A stretch of DNA of 64,000 bases from an uncultured Hyphomonadaceae bacterium (GTDB taxonomy: Bacteria; Pseudomonadota; Alphaproteobacteria; Caulobacterales; Maricaulaceae): NCBI GenBank assembly GCA_913058335.1, contig CAJXPX010000003.1, forward strand, positions 1-64,000, given 5' to 3'. The notes below the pieces were generated by a model. It was not told the DNA's origin. It did not search any database and worked only from the letters and a program-made list of their open reading frames with translations. The position numbers were made by a program, and so were the translations under genes. Within the stretch, counting starts at the first letter, position 1; each line of letters begins with the position of its first letter. Positions 8,034 to 17,965 of this stretch are shown here, piece after piece.

Positions 8034-10670
8034 ATGGACTCCGCGGATAAAACAGCTCTGACAACCAAACTGGCGCGCCATATACGCACGGCCCGCCTTT
8101 GGCTCGTTTGGGAACGCTACGCCCCTGTGTTTTTGTGGGCGGCGGTGTTCATCTCTGTCTTTTTGATTGGCACGTTTAGTGGTTTCTGGGAACGAATTGG
8201 AGACCCTTGGCGCGGCCTTGCCGCAATGGCCGCACTTGTTTTTCTCATCACTGCCGCCTTTCAGGCTCAGAAGCGACCTTTGCCGAGTTTGTCCGAGGCG
8301 CGTCGGCGTGTCGAACTTGATTCTAATCAAGCGCATCGTCCTTTGGATGTCTTAGAGGATCACCCTGCAATTGGCGCAGAAGGCTGGCCTGCGCATTATT
8401 CGAAAGCCTTAAGACAGGCCCGCAACCTAAAACGTCCTGACCTTCGTCCGACAATAGCCCCGCATGACCCTTATTACATTCGAGTTGTTCTCCCCGCCGC
8501 ACTCCTTCTTGCCCTGATAGTGGGAAACGGTGCAAATATGGAGCGGTTGCGGCGCGCTGTGACCCCCGTCTGGCAGGCCGGAATTAATCCTGACGATGTA
8601 ACATTCGAAGCCTGGATTGACCCACCCGATTATACCGGCCGTCCGCCGATCTATTTCAAAGGCCAAGAGATTAAAAACATCCCTGCGGGAAGTGAATGGG
8701 TCGTCAGGCTCAACGGCGCCAAAAGCGTACCGCGGCCAAAACTTCGACAAGGGGGCGAAACCCGCTATTTGCGTCTAAACAAATTGAGCGAAGAAACCTT
8801 TGAAGCCCGGGCTGTTATCACTGATTCTGGGGCCGCTGTCTGGAGGATTGGCCCCAAAAGAAAAATCTGGGATTTGAATGTCATTCAGGATCAGCTCCCG
8901 AGCGTCACCCTCGACGACACGCCGAAAGCCGATAAACAAGACCGTTTGGTTATTCCTTACTCCTTTAAAGATGATTATGGCGTAACCAATTTATCTCTGG
9001 AAATAGCAGAAATCACGGAGTCAGACGAAGACCCGTTTACCGAATCTTCCGTTGTCGATATTCCGTTAAGTGGCGGCTCGATTACAAGCGTAGAGACTGC
9101 GGAGTCCAAAATTGATCTGACGCGCCATCCACTGGCCGGCAAAAAAGTTATCGCGCGGCTCCAAGCAACAGACGGGGCCGGCCAGACAGCCTTGTCCTCC
9201 GAGAGCTGGTTCCGAGTGCCCGATAAAATTTTCGTTGAACCTCTTGCCAAGGCCGTTGTCGAACAACGGGCAGTCGTGCTGCAGGCGATTGAGTCCAGTT
9301 ACGCACCCGAAACAAGCGCCCCTTCTCCTGCGGGCCAGATTTACGGGATATTCAATGCCGCCCAGCGGTTGGACCGAGCGCCAGACGGAGTTAAACGGGC
9401 TGCAAATTTGATCGAAGCTGTGACTGACCGTCCAGACGGATTATTTAGTGACCCGAGTGTTTATCTGGGGCTACGCAATGTTCGCTCCCGCCTACGCTAC
9501 GCCCGGAATGTTAAGACGATAGAGCCGATACCTGATGAATTATGGTCGATTGCTCTGCGGGCTGAGTACGGTGTCTTAGGTACGGCTCTCGAAGAAATGC
9601 GTGAGGCCGAGCAAGCCTTACGGGAAGGGATGGCCCGCCGCGCCCCGCAACGCGAAATCGACACTTTGTTTGAGCGTTATAATAACGCCGTCGAGGCCTA
9701 TACCGAAGAACTGAAACGCAAAGCTCTCGAGGAAGGTAATTTTGCCGAGCAGGAAAATAGCGGGGGCGGAAGTGGATCTATGGGGTCTACGGACGAAATC
9801 GCTGAACTTCTCAAGGCGATTGAAGAGGCCAATAGAGCCGGAGACGTCGAAGGCGCCCGCCGCGCTTTGGCACAATTGGCTCAGGTCTTAGAGAATATGC
9901 AAATCCAACTGTCCCAACAATCCGGCAGCGGCGACGGCGATGGACTCTCCGGCGGAATGAGCGAAGAAATGAAAAAAAATCTAGAGGAACTTGCAGATCT
10001 TTTAGGTGAGCAGCGTGAATTGCAAGACGAAACGGATGAGGCAGAACGGCAAAAGCAAGAAGATTCAAATGATGAAGAAAGTGAGCCCCCCCAAACAGGT
10101 CAAAGCCCTGGCGAACTAGCTGCCAGGCAGAAAAGTCTTGAAGAATTGCTAGAACGTCTTGGAGAAAATGAAGGGCAAGAGTCCCAACTCGGCGCAGAAT
10201 CTAGTGATCAGCCTGCCGGAGCCCCTGAAGAGGGCGGTGAAGGTGGAACCCAACCCGGCGAAGAAGGCAATGAGAGCAGTCCTGGCGGCACAGAAGCAGC
10301 TCGGGAAGAACTTGACCTCGCGCGAGATTCAATGTCCGGTGCAGCCGAGGCCCTGTCGCGTGGCGATTACGCGGGCGCAAGCGACGCGCAGGAAGAAGCC
10401 GTTCAAGCACTACGCGAAGCCGGAGAAAAATTGGCAGCCTCCCTTCAAAGTCAAGGCGAAGGCGAAAGTGGAGACGGTCAAGAGGCGACGGATCCCTTGG
10501 GCCGGCAACAAGGCGGTGACAATTCAGAAAATGCCGAAACCGATATTGATCCTGACGACAAAGCCAATCGGTCACGAGAGCTTATGGAAGAATTGCGCCG
10601 ACGTGCCGCAGAACGCGAACGCCGCAAAGAAGAACGGGAATATCTAGAACGCCTGCTTAAACGTTTTTAA
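8034..10670 (+). CDS. TIGR02302/DUF4175 family membrane protein
   Basis: An 878-residue protein. Three hydrophobic segments lie in the first ~170 residues (about 22-42, 52-72 and 150-165), followed by a large beta-rich periplasmic region and a helical region. The last ~290 residues are dominated by E, Q, G and S, which is the TIGR02302 architecture. The function is unknown; position after argH-lptM-lysA is conserved in many Alphaproteobacteria, and the family is often described as a hypothetical envelope protein. The extreme C-terminus is a basic/acidic coiled coil (RRRAAERERRKEEREYLE). Confidence 0.85.
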   Translation: MDSADKTALTTKLARHIRTARLWLVWERYAPVFLWAAVFISVFLIGTFSGFWERIGDPWRGLAAMAALVFLITAAFQAQKRPLPSLSEARRRVELDSNQAHRPLDVLEDHPAIGAEGWPAHYSKALRQARNLKRPDLRPTIAPHDPYYIRVVLPAALLLALIVGNGANMERLRRAVTPVWQAGINPDDVTFEAWIDPPDYTGRPPIYFKGQEIKNIPAGSEWVVRLNGAKSVPRPKLRQGGETRYLRLNKLSEETFEARAVITDSGAAVWRIGPKRKIWDLNVIQDQLPSVTLDDTPKADKQDRLVIPYSFKDDYGVTNLSLEIAEITESDEDPFTESSVVDIPLSGGSITSVETAESKIDLTRHPLAGKKVIARLQATDGAGQTALSSESWFRVPDKIFVEPLAKAVVEQRAVVLQAIESSYAPETSAPSPAGQIYGIFNAAQRLDRAPDGVKRAANLIEAVTDRPDGLFSDPSVYLGLRNVRSRLRYARNVKTIEPIPDELWSIALRAEYGVLGTALEEMREAEQALREGMARRAPQREIDTLFERYNNAVEAYTEELKRKALEEGNFAEQENSGGGSGSMGSTDEIAELLKAIEEANRAGDVEGARRALAQLAQVLENMQIQLSQQSGSGDGDGLSGGMSEEMKKNLEELADLLGEQRELQDETDEAERQKQEDSNDEESEPPQTGQSPGELAARQKSLEELLERLGENEGQESQLGAESSDQPAGAPEEGGEGGTQPGEEGNESSPGGTEAAREELDLARDSMSGAAEALSRGDYAGASDAQEEAVQALREAGEKLAASLQSQGEGESGDGQEATDPLGRQQGGDNSENAETDIDPDDKANRSRELMEELRRRAAERERRKEEREYLERLLKRF

Positions 10671-10676
10671 AAAACG

Positions 10677-11408
10677 TCATGACATTAATCGATAACGCAG
10701 GCTCGTACTGTCAGGAGGCGGATTAGGATATTCAGATGCAAATTCGATCCGTTCCCGAGGCCTTAATATCGGTTTTTCCATATCCACCAACCAGTTCGCC
10801 ACTTCCTCGCCGGAAGGATTATGTAGGGATAGTCGGAGCATAGGTAAAGGCTGGGCCTGGTTGGAAATATTTCGGATAGCCCCGTTAATGACGACTGTCG
10901 TTTCTCCATTTATGACAGCTAATCGAAGGGTCGGGCTCTCAACTTCTAGGCCGCTTTGGCTTACCTTAATCCCAACGGCGTTATAAACCGGCACGGTTGT
11001 TGGAAACCGTTCTACAATCGTGTTCCGGCCAAAATAAAATATCGCCAGAAGCGCTAAAATCAAAAACAGAGGAATAAGCCATATAAGCCAGATTACGCGG
11101 CGGCGCGCGCGTCTTTTTTCTGCATCTGCCTTATCTCTTAAAAGGGCGTCGGCGCCTTTTTGGGACGGAGCCGAAAAAAGCGCAGCCTCTTCGGCCTCTG
11201 CCGAAACCGGGGGTTCAGCTGGCCCGTCAGAGTCTTTGCGCGTCATATCCGCCAATTGTAGGTCTTCCGGCGTTGAGGCAGACGGCGTTTCTGCCGGGAC
11301 AAACCAGGTGGCAGAGCAATTTGTACACCGGACAGTACGCCCATTTGGGCCAATGGCGTCATCTTTCGCCATATAACTGGTGGAACATTCCGGACAGGTC
11401 AGTATCAT
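10677..11408 (-). CDS. MJ0042-type zinc-ribbon membrane protein
   Basis: A 243-residue protein. The first ~36 residues form an MJ0042 zinc ribbon with CPEC and CTNC pairs. A variable linker is followed by a basic stretch (EKRRARRR) and one membrane segment near residues 123-146. The C-terminal part resembles the DUF3426 beta-sandwich. I chose the ATG at 11408 because the zinc ribbon begins immediately after it. It is divergent from ftsE, as in many alphaproteobacterial genomes. The function is unknown. Confidence 0.8.
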   Translation of the reverse strand: MILTCPECSTSYMAKDDAIGPNGRTVRCTNCSATWFVPAETPSASTPEDLQLADMTRKDSDGPAEPPVSAEAEEAALFSAPSQKGADALLRDKADAEKRRARRRVIWLIWLIPLFLILALLAIFYFGRNTIVERFPTTVPVYNAVGIKVSQSGLEVESPTLRLAVINGETTVVINGAIRNISNQAQPLPMLRLSLHNPSGEEVANWLVDMEKPILRPRERIEFASEYPNPPPDSTSLRYRLMS

Positions 11409-11439
11409 AAGAATTCGATTCGACAGTGGAAGAGGTATT

Positions 11440-12207
11440 TTGACACGTCCTGAGCCAAACTCCAATAGCCCGAGTTCAAATCCTGCGGGTGCACGCCTTC
11501 ACGAGGGGGCTGATATTATTGCCTTTCGCGATGTGGGGCTTCGCTATGGGCGAGGACCTGAAATTCTTTCTGACGTGAATTTATCACTTCCTCAGGGAAG
11601 CTTCAGTTTCCTGACGGGCCCTTCCGGCGCTGGGAAATCCAGCCTTTTAAAACTTTGCTATCTGGCTCTTTCCCCGTCACGCGGCCATATTTCTGTTTTC
11701 GGTCAGGACGCAGCTTTATTGGACAATCGAGAAACCCAAGCGGTCAGGCGGCGAATAGGTGTTGTGCTGCAAGATTTCACACTCATTGACCATCTTAGTG
11801 TGTTCGAGAATGTCTCTCTTCCTCTTCGCGTTGCGGGGCAATCGCGCGGACAATATACCCAAGATGTGACGGAACTATTGCAATGGGTCGGACTAGGCCA
11901 TCGAATGCAGGCATTTCCGCCGACCTTGTCAGGCGGCGAAAAACAACGCGCCGCCATTGCCCGGGCCGTGATTGCCAAGCCGAACCTTCTAATCGCTGAT
12001 GAGCCAACGGGAAATGTTGACCCGGAAATTGGGCGTCGCCTGCTCCGTCTCTTTGCAGAGATGAACCGGATGGGGACGACGGTTATGATAGCCACACATG
12101 ACATTGATCTTATTCAAGAATTGGATGCCCGGGTTTTCCGAATTGAAGACGGTCGTATTTTCAAGGGATTAAATGCACAATCCGATTATGGTGAGGGGAT
12201 CTCATGA
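11440..12207 (+). CDS. ftsE: Cell-division ATP-binding protein FtsE
   Basis: The ATPase of the FtsEX complex, which controls septal peptidoglycan hydrolysis. Walker A is GPSGAGKSS, the ABC signature is LSGGEKQRAAIARAV, and Walker B is LLIADEPTGN. I place the start at TTG 11440 because GAAGAGG lies 4 bases upstream; an ATG at 11380 would add 20 residues and overlap the divergent zinc-ribbon gene. The ~30-residue leader before the ABC core is Ser/Asn/Pro-rich. The stop overlaps the ftsX start (ATGA). Confidence 0.93.
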   Translation: MTRPEPNSNSPSSNPAGARLHEGADIIAFRDVGLRYGRGPEILSDVNLSLPQGSFSFLTGPSGAGKSSLLKLCYLALSPSRGHISVFGQDAALLDNRETQAVRRRIGVVLQDFTLIDHLSVFENVSLPLRVAGQSRGQYTQDVTELLQWVGLGHRMQAFPPTLSGGEKQRAAIARAVIAKPNLLIADEPTGNVDPEIGRRLLRLFAEMNRMGTTVMIATHDIDLIQELDARVFRIEDGRIFKGLNAQSDYGEGIS

Positions 12208-13112
12208 ACGGCCCCCTACCCTCTCAACAACCCATTTTGTTAACTCGCGGACATAATGTTCGAACTTTGATTATTGTTCTTGCAATTATGGCTTTCCTTG
12301 CGGCCCTGGCCCTTTTATTTTCCCGCTCGGCCTTCAGACTATCAGGAGACTGGCAAGCTCAACTTTCAAATTCTGTCACAGTGCAAGTTAGCCTTGGCCC
12401 AATATCTTCAGCAAATGATTTTGAAACTCAGATGAGCCGTGCGGCGGAGTCGGTTCGAACAGTTGTCGGAGAAGACGCCGAAGTTGAAGTGGTTAATCAA
12501 TCCAAATCGCAAGAACTCATCCAACCTTGGATTGGGAATTTGGACCTTCCGGACAGTTTGAGCCTGCCGGGATTAATTACCATTCAAACAGGTGAAGATG
12601 CCAGGCCTCCAAATGCCGTTTTATTGAAATCGCAATTAGAAGAAGATGGGATCGTGGCCTCTGTCGATGACCATTCGCGTTGGGCAGACCAGATACAGGG
12701 CACAGCCAGAGCTTTGGTGGTTGGTGGAACGGCATTATTGATTTTGTTGTTAATTGCCGGGGTCAGTGTCAATTTATTTGCGACGCGGTCTGCCATGGCC
12801 GCGCAGCGCTCTATTATCTCAGTTTTGGCTCAGGTCGGCGCCACAGATAGTTTCATCGCTAGACTCTTCGTCGGGCAAGCTGGTCGACGCAGCGCAGCCG
12901 GAGCCGGTATCGGAGTCTTGGCGGCTTGGCTCCTCTGGGCGGCGCTTTCGATGTTTAGCGCCGTGCCTGAAGTCTTCTGGTCGAATTTAAGCCAAGTGAT
13001 AAATGATATTCTCTGGCTCTTAGGACTTTGGTGTCTCTTTGTTCTGGTTTGCGCGATTGCCGCAGGCGTTGCGACCAAGCGGGCCCTTATTCGAGAACGG
13101 AAGCGCGCCTAA
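12204..13112 (+). CDS. ftsX: Cell-division protein FtsX
   Basis: A 302-residue FtsX permease. It has an N-terminal membrane segment (about residues 23-44), a periplasmic domain to about residue 170, and three further membrane segments (about 172-195, 225-250 and 270-292). This is the usual FtsX topology for passing FtsE ATP hydrolysis to murein hydrolases across the membrane. The start overlaps ftsE by 4 bases, and the stop shares a base with the next ATG, so ftsE-ftsX-ydcF are translationally coupled. Confidence 0.9.
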   Translation: MNGPLPSQQPILLTRGHNVRTLIIVLAIMAFLAALALLFSRSAFRLSGDWQAQLSNSVTVQVSLGPISSANDFETQMSRAAESVRTVVGEDAEVEVVNQSKSQELIQPWIGNLDLPDSLSLPGLITIQTGEDARPPNAVLLKSQLEEDGIVASVDDHSRWADQIQGTARALVVGGTALLILLLIAGVSVNLFATRSAMAAQRSIISVLAQVGATDSFIARLFVGQAGRRSAAGAGIGVLAAWLLWAALSMFSAVPEVFWSNLSQVINDILWLLGLWCLFVLVCAIAAGVATKRALIRERKRA

Positions 13113-13780
13113 TGAGCAAGACGGCTCCGAAAAAAAAGAAAAGCGGCAGACAAAGGCTCTGGGCCTGGATCAAGTTCTTCGCTTTGGTCATCTTTATCGC
13201 TTTACTCATTCTAGCATTCGGATTTATTGCCTTCGCCGAAAAAGTTGATGGGCTTTCTACTCCAAGAACAGCCCCCAATGCAGATGGAATTGTTGTCTGG
13301 ACTGGGGCCGGCGGCGGGCGGCTGGAAGCCGGAGCGGCTTTACTCGTTCAGGGCAAAGGGGAGCGGCTTTTGATTTCCGGCGTAAACAGAGATTTAAAGC
13401 CGGAAACACTGTTTAACTTGCTCAATATACCTGAAGAGACAAAAACCTGTTGTATTGATCTTGATTATGCCGCCGAAGATACGATTGGAAATGCAAGAGA
13501 AACCGCCGCTTGGGCTGAGGCGCTGGGGTATGAGCATATTTTATTGGTAACGTCTGCTTACCACATGCCGCGCGCGCAGAGTGAAATTACGCTCGCCGCA
13601 GGTCGCATTCGCATTTCGCCCTATCCTGTTTCCGCAGAAAACAGGCTCCACTGGTATTCTGACCGTGATCGATTTGACCGACTTCTCAGCGAATATGCCA
13701 AACTACTGGTCACGATGGCGCGGGGATCTAATAAACAACAGAGAGATGACGCGCCAGATACCCCCTTGCCAAAGCCGTAA
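13112..13780 (+). CDS. YdcF-like DUF218 family protein
   Basis: A 222-residue protein with one membrane anchor (about residues 20-42) and a DUF218 domain. The domain is marked by DGIVVWTGAGGGRLEAGAAL, GERLLISG, TIGNARETA and LLVTSAYHMPRA. DUF218 proteins such as YdcF and SanA/ElyC are linked to envelope processes. Overlap of the ATG with the ftsX stop indicates one operon. The ATG at 13112 is preferred over an upstream in-frame codon inside ftsX. Confidence 0.88.
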   Translation: MSKTAPKKKKSGRQRLWAWIKFFALVIFIALLILAFGFIAFAEKVDGLSTPRTAPNADGIVVWTGAGGGRLEAGAALLVQGKGERLLISGVNRDLKPETLFNLLNIPEETKTCCIDLDYAAEDTIGNARETAAWAEALGYEHILLVTSAYHMPRAQSEITLAAGRIRISPYPVSAENRLHWYSDRDRFDRLLSEYAKLLVTMARGSNKQQRDDAPDTPLPKP

Positions 13781-13805
13781 GAATATAAACTCTTAACCTT
13801 TTGCC

Positions 13806-14711
13806 CTAATCGTGACGCCCGAAATTCGGCTCGGCGCTGTCCTGACCGGCATCCACAATACGGCGACGAATGTCGCGGGTCTTGGCGAAATGTTCTAAAA
13901 GAGTCTCCCCGTCTTCCCATCGTATCGCACGTTTTAACGCCGTTAGGTCTTCAATAAAACGGTCAACAACTTCTAAGGTCGCTTCGCGGTTTGCCAAGAA
14001 TACATCGCGCCACATCACCGGATCAGAAGCGGCTATGCGGGTAAAATCTCGAAACCCTCCGGCCGAGTATTTCACGACTTCATTATCTGTTACCCGTTCC
14101 ATATCGACCGCCGTCCCCACCAAAGTATAAGCTATCAAATGTGGAACGTGAGAGGTTGTCGCAAGAACAATGTCATGGCGTTTGGGCGTCATAATGCTAA
14201 CCTGACTGCCAATACCTTGCCAGAAAGCTTTTAGGTCTTTTGTTTCCGACAATCCTTTTTTGATCGGTGTTAACACACACCAGCGGTCTTTGAATATTTC
14301 GGCAAATCCGGCTTCTGGACCGCTATACTCGGTTCCCGCAATCGGATGAGCCGGCACAAAGGTAATATCGTCGCGCATAAAGGGCGCGACAGCCTCTATC
14401 ACTGCGCCTTTAATAGATCCAACATCCGACAATACGGCGCCGGATTTCATGTTTGGAATGATTTTTTCCGCCGCGCTGCCCATCCGGCCTGGGGGAACAC
14501 AGAGAATGACTAGGTCTGCTTGGGACGCAAAATAATCGGCCTGACCTTCACTCACCCCATCGGCAAACCCCAGACGCTCAATTGCCGAACAAGCGGTATG
14601 AGAGTTGTCTGTAATGTATACAGTTTTCGCTTGGCCGTAAGCTTTCGCCGCGCGGGCAATAGAGCTGCCGATCAGTCCCCCGCCGACAATGAGAATAGTG
14701 TTGAAAGTCAT
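13806..14711 (-). CDS. tyrA: Prephenate/arogenate dehydrogenase
   Basis: A 301-residue NAD(P)-dependent dehydrogenase of tyrosine synthesis. GGGLIGSSIARA at residues 10-21 is the dinucleotide-binding loop. HPIAGTEYSGPEAG contains the catalytic histidine region, and TSHVPHLIAYTLV and KYSAGGFRDFTRIA are conserved in the helical domain. It follows a chorismate mutase gene on the same strand by 38 bases, so the operon makes prephenate and then commits it to tyrosine. There is no C-terminal ACT domain, which suggests it lacks that kind of feedback control. Confidence 0.93.
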   Translation of the reverse strand: MTFNTILIVGGGLIGSSIARAAKAYGQAKTVYITDNSHTACSAIERLGFADGVSEGQADYFASQADLVILCVPPGRMGSAAEKIIPNMKSGAVLSDVGSIKGAVIEAVAPFMRDDITFVPAHPIAGTEYSGPEAGFAEIFKDRWCVLTPIKKGLSETKDLKAFWQGIGSQVSIMTPKRHDIVLATTSHVPHLIAYTLVGTAVDMERVTDNEVVKYSAGGFRDFTRIAASDPVMWRDVFLANREATLEVVDRFIEDLTALKRAIRWEDGETLLEHFAKTRDIRRRIVDAGQDSAEPNFGRHD

Positions 14712-14749
14712 AAGTTTTTCCGAAGAGCCCGCTGATTTAGGGAGCCACT

Positions 14750-15517
14750 TTATCCAATAGGTTTAGGTATTACGCCAATGATACAGGCTGTCGCATCCAG
14801 CTCTTTGACCGATTTCGGTAAACCTTTCAAATATCCCGGAAGACTATAAAGTTGGCGCGCTTCCGAACTCGCGCGTAAAACAGCTCCCTCATGTATTGCC
14901 CGAATATCAGCCTTAGAGAGGATAAGCGTCTCATCATTTCCAGAAGGTTGAATATCGGCCGTTGCCACAGCCACGGCTCGCGGCCAATCCTGTTCTCCGG
15001 TTCGGGGCAGTCCGGCCAGAATATGCATGTCCGGCATTGCCCCATCAAGGCCGAGGGCCGTCCACCAGCTCTGCATTCCGCCCGGCGCCGGGAGGACAGC
15101 CACACCTTCATCATCCGCATATGTTGCGGCTAAAGCACTGCTGGCGGTTGGATAGGTATATGTCGGAATTGAGGCCCCAAACCGGTCACGCACCAAAGCC
15201 AATGATGTCATCGCATCGCCGTCGAGCGCAACATGGAGTTTCATAGGTCCCTGCATCGCCAAGCTCGCGCTCATCAGCTCCGCCCATATACGGCTGACCA
15301 GCGGCCCGGGCGTGTCCTGCGTTGCAGCGGCCAAAGCGCGGACATGGCTATCTTCGCGCGAGGGTCGCCAAACGCGTATTCCTGACTTTGCCTGGCGCAC
15401 GGCCTTGGAAAGCTCTAACCGTTCCGCAATAAGATTCAGGAGCGCTTTGTCCACCCGGTCAATTTCTAACCTTACCTGATGTATATCCACGTCGTTTTTT
15501 GGGGTCTTGTCAGTCAT
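14750..15517 (-). CDS. Chorismate mutase
   Basis: A 255-residue protein. The first ~90 residues are an AroQ-type helical chorismate mutase: RLEIDRVDKALLNLIAERL, then KSGIRVWRPSRED with the basic active-site residues. The remaining ~160 residues look like a periplasmic-binding/prephenate dehydratase-type alpha-beta domain, but I do not see a convincing dehydratase motif. The ATG at 15517 lies 4 bases after the preceding methyltransferase stop. The longer frame overlaps that gene and is less likely. Confidence 0.85.
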   Translation of the reverse strand: MTDKTPKNDVDIHQVRLEIDRVDKALLNLIAERLELSKAVRQAKSGIRVWRPSREDSHVRALAAATQDTPGPLVSRIWAELMSASLAMQGPMKLHVALDGDAMTSLALVRDRFGASIPTYTYPTASSALAATYADDEGVAVLPAPGGMQSWWTALGLDGAMPDMHILAGLPRTGEQDWPRAVAVATADIQPSGNDETLILSKADIRAIHEGAVLRASSEARQLYSLPGYLKGLPKSVKELDATACIIGVIPKPIG

Positions 15518-15521
15518 TGTC

Positions 15522-16271
15522 TCATCTATGCGAGGGAGGTGAGTAATTAGCAATGGGAGAGGTACCGAAACGGGGTCTTGCCACAACAAATTTTGCTTTT
15601 TCCCCTCTGTCCGGGTCTACATAAAGGCGTTTAATAGCTTCGACCAATATCAAACCGGATAGTCCTGGCGTAACCGTTTCGCCGAATCGTTCTGAAGCGC
15701 GTAACATTCCCCCCTTGGAAAACAATCTAAGCGGCGGGGCGTAAAGTGCGCCCGACCAAATCGTTGGCTGAAATCCGACGGCGCGCATGGCGGCCCGCAT
15801 TTGCGAGCGCGTAAACGGCCGGCCCGCCCCAAAGGGGCTTCGGTCTGAACGCGCCCAAAGGCCAGCTCGATTCGAAGCAATAATGACTATATGCCCCTCT
15901 GGTCGGCATACCCGCCAAAGCTCTGACATAAGGCGGTTCAGGGTTGGGGATTCCTCTACGCCGTGAACACACAAGATTGTATCAAAGGTAGAATCTGCAA
16001 AAGGCAGGCAATCCTCTTCCACAAGACAGGAAATAATTCCGCGTTTACCGCGGTGAGCCAAAGCCCCCTGCGCGCCCGGCATCGCTAAAATGATACGGTT
16101 GGCCCCAGCCTGATAACTATCTAAATAAGGCCCGCAAAACCCAAACCCCAAGACATTCCGACCCGCAAGATCCGGCCAAAGCGTATGCAACCGGCGGTTG
16201 GCCATATCCCTCGCGGCCTGCCCCAAGGGACTAGCATAAAACTTCTCGAGCTTGAGGACGCTTTCTCTCAC
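15522..16271 (-). CDS. Class I SAM-dependent methyltransferase
   Basis: A 249-residue protein. The methyltransferase core has VLGFGFCGPY as motif I, EEDCLPFADSTFDTILCVHGVE as the motif II/III region, and ELWRVCRPEGHIVII as the post-motif segment. This resembles the UbiE/Methyltransf_11 group. The motif I glycines are partly substituted (GFGFCG). It heads an operon with chorismate mutase and tyrA. The substrate is unknown; nothing in the context decides between a small aromatic molecule and a lipid. Confidence 0.82.
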   Translation of the reverse strand: MRESVLKLEKFYASPLGQAARDMANRRLHTLWPDLAGRNVLGFGFCGPYLDSYQAGANRIILAMPGAQGALAHRGKRGIISCLVEEDCLPFADSTFDTILCVHGVEESPTLNRLMSELWRVCRPEGHIVIIASNRAGLWARSDRSPFGAGRPFTRSQMRAAMRAVGFQPTIWSGALYAPPLRLFSKGGMLRASERFGETVTPGLSGLILVEAIKRLYVDPDRGEKAKFVVARPRFGTSPIANYSPPSHR

Positions 16272-16324
16272 ACTATCAGTTTAATCGGAATATCTTCGGA
16301 AAACAGGGTTTTCTCTCGGAAAAA

Positions 16325-17965
16325 TCAATGGGCTAAATTTCGGTAGGAAGGGGACGCGCTTGGGAGACCGTAAAGATAGCCTTGTAAATAATCTACTCCC
16401 AATTTTTTCAGGGCCAGAGCATCCGATTTTTCTTCTACCATTTCCGCGACGATTTTCACCCCGAATGTATTCGCCAAATCAACCATCATACGAACAAAGA
16501 TTTGTTTTTGGGAAGACGCCGCAACTCCTTTGATGAAACTTCCGTCCAGTTTAATCGACTCGGCTTCAATCGCCATAAGGTTACGAAACGTTGTATGGCC
16601 TGAGCCGAAGTCATCTATTGAGAACTCACATCCCAAAGCTCTGACCTCAGCCGAGAAATGCGTTGCTAAATCCGGAGCGTCCAAAGCTGCTGTTTCCGTC
16701 ATTTCTATGGTGATGCGATGAGTTCTGTCGCCCATCGCCTTCAAGGCGTCGAGATAAGATTGCGCCGTTTGAGGCGTCTGAATAGTATTTGCCGAAACAT
16801 TCAAAGCGATTTTCAACTTCGGCATATCCGCAAGTTTATGCGAGGCCAACTCCAGTGCCTGACGATCCAAATGATGGACGAGACCTAATTGCTCTGCGGC
16901 CATAATCAGCCGGCCCGCGCTGACCAATTCTCCACTTTCTTCGCGCAGACGCAGAAGACACTCATAATGATGTAAATCCCCTGAAACAGCTTCAACGATA
17001 GGTTGGTAAGCCAGAGAAATCCGGTTTTCGTTCAGCGCGGCAATAATATCTTCTTTTGAAATGTCACGGTCGCGATTCAAACTAGTCGATAGCCCCATTG
17101 AAACGCAATATTCGCTGAGGGTCTCTGACGGTCTTACCTCCAATGCACGATCTATTTTCCGCAAAAGCGTATCCATAGAGTTCCCAGTTTGAGGAAGGCT
17201 TGTATACCCAATAGAAACAGCGGCCTGCAGCGGGCCAAACGGGGATTTATAACCTGTTTTGGTAAGGGCGATTTGCAAGCGTTTCGCCAGCACAGCGGGG
17301 TCTCTATCTGGGCCTTCTATGCCCAATACGGCGATCAAAAAATCTCCGCCTTGAGCTTTGGCCAGACAATCCGGTGAGGCAATAATTTGGCGAAGACGAT
17401 CTGCCACACTTCTGCAGAGGTGATCTCCCGCCTCAAATCCGTATGTCCGGAAAATATCTTCGAGGTTGGTCAAGCGAAGGCGAAAAACAGCGCCCTTCGC
17501 TTGGACGCGGCGTCCAAGAGCGCACAAGGTTTCGCCTATTTCAACAAATGCATTCTGCGTTAGCAGCCCCGTCATGTCATCATGCCGCGAGAGCCATGCG
17601 GCGCGAACAGACTTAGCCTTCTCATCAGTAATATCGCGTATAACGCCTTCAAGCTCTAGGGGCGAGCTTTCTGCATTCTTACGCTCTGCGGTTTCATTTA
17701 CCCAAATCCAATTATCATCCTGAGTTTTTAAGCGGTATTCTATTTGATATTGTGCGCCAGGCCAATTTAGGGATCTGGTCGCAGATTGAAAAATACGAAG
17801 GTCATCGGAATGTATCCGTTTTTGAAGGGCATCCCGGTTCTGCGGAAGATGATAAACATCGCACCGACAAATTGAGGCGATTAGGGATGGATAAGTCCAG
17901 TCGAACCCGTGATCTGCGTGAAAAGCAAACGGGGTGGATTTCAAGAGTGAAAAAGCGGTTTCCAT
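16325..17965 (-). CDS. PAS-GGDEF-EAL protein, degenerate GGDEF
   Basis: A 546-residue cytoplasmic protein. A PAS-like region (residues ~20-125) precedes a GGDEF domain (~130-295) and an EAL domain (~305-540). The GGDEF signature reads AQGGDFL, with the catalytic glutamate missing, so cyclic-di-GMP synthesis is unlikely. In the EAL domain the motif is ECL, but the metal-binding glutamate, ALNVSANTI, IEMTET, DDFGSG, IKLDGSFIKG and QGYLYG are kept. Phosphodiesterase activity therefore remains plausible. No transmembrane segment is seen. Confidence 0.88.
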   Translation of the reverse strand: METAFSLLKSTPFAFHADHGFDWTYPSLIASICRCDVYHLPQNRDALQKRIHSDDLRIFQSATRSLNWPGAQYQIEYRLKTQDDNWIWVNETAERKNAESSPLELEGVIRDITDEKAKSVRAAWLSRHDDMTGLLTQNAFVEIGETLCALGRRVQAKGAVFRLRLTNLEDIFRTYGFEAGDHLCRSVADRLRQIIASPDCLAKAQGGDFLIAVLGIEGPDRDPAVLAKRLQIALTKTGYKSPFGPLQAAVSIGYTSLPQTGNSMDTLLRKIDRALEVRPSETLSEYCVSMGLSTSLNRDRDISKEDIIAALNENRISLAYQPIVEAVSGDLHHYECLLRLREESGELVSAGRLIMAAEQLGLVHHLDRQALELASHKLADMPKLKIALNVSANTIQTPQTAQSYLDALKAMGDRTHRITIEMTETAALDAPDLATHFSAEVRALGCEFSIDDFGSGHTTFRNLMAIEAESIKLDGSFIKGVAASSQKQIFVRMMVDLANTFGVKIVAEMVEEKSDALALKKLGVDYLQGYLYGLPSASPSYRNLAH

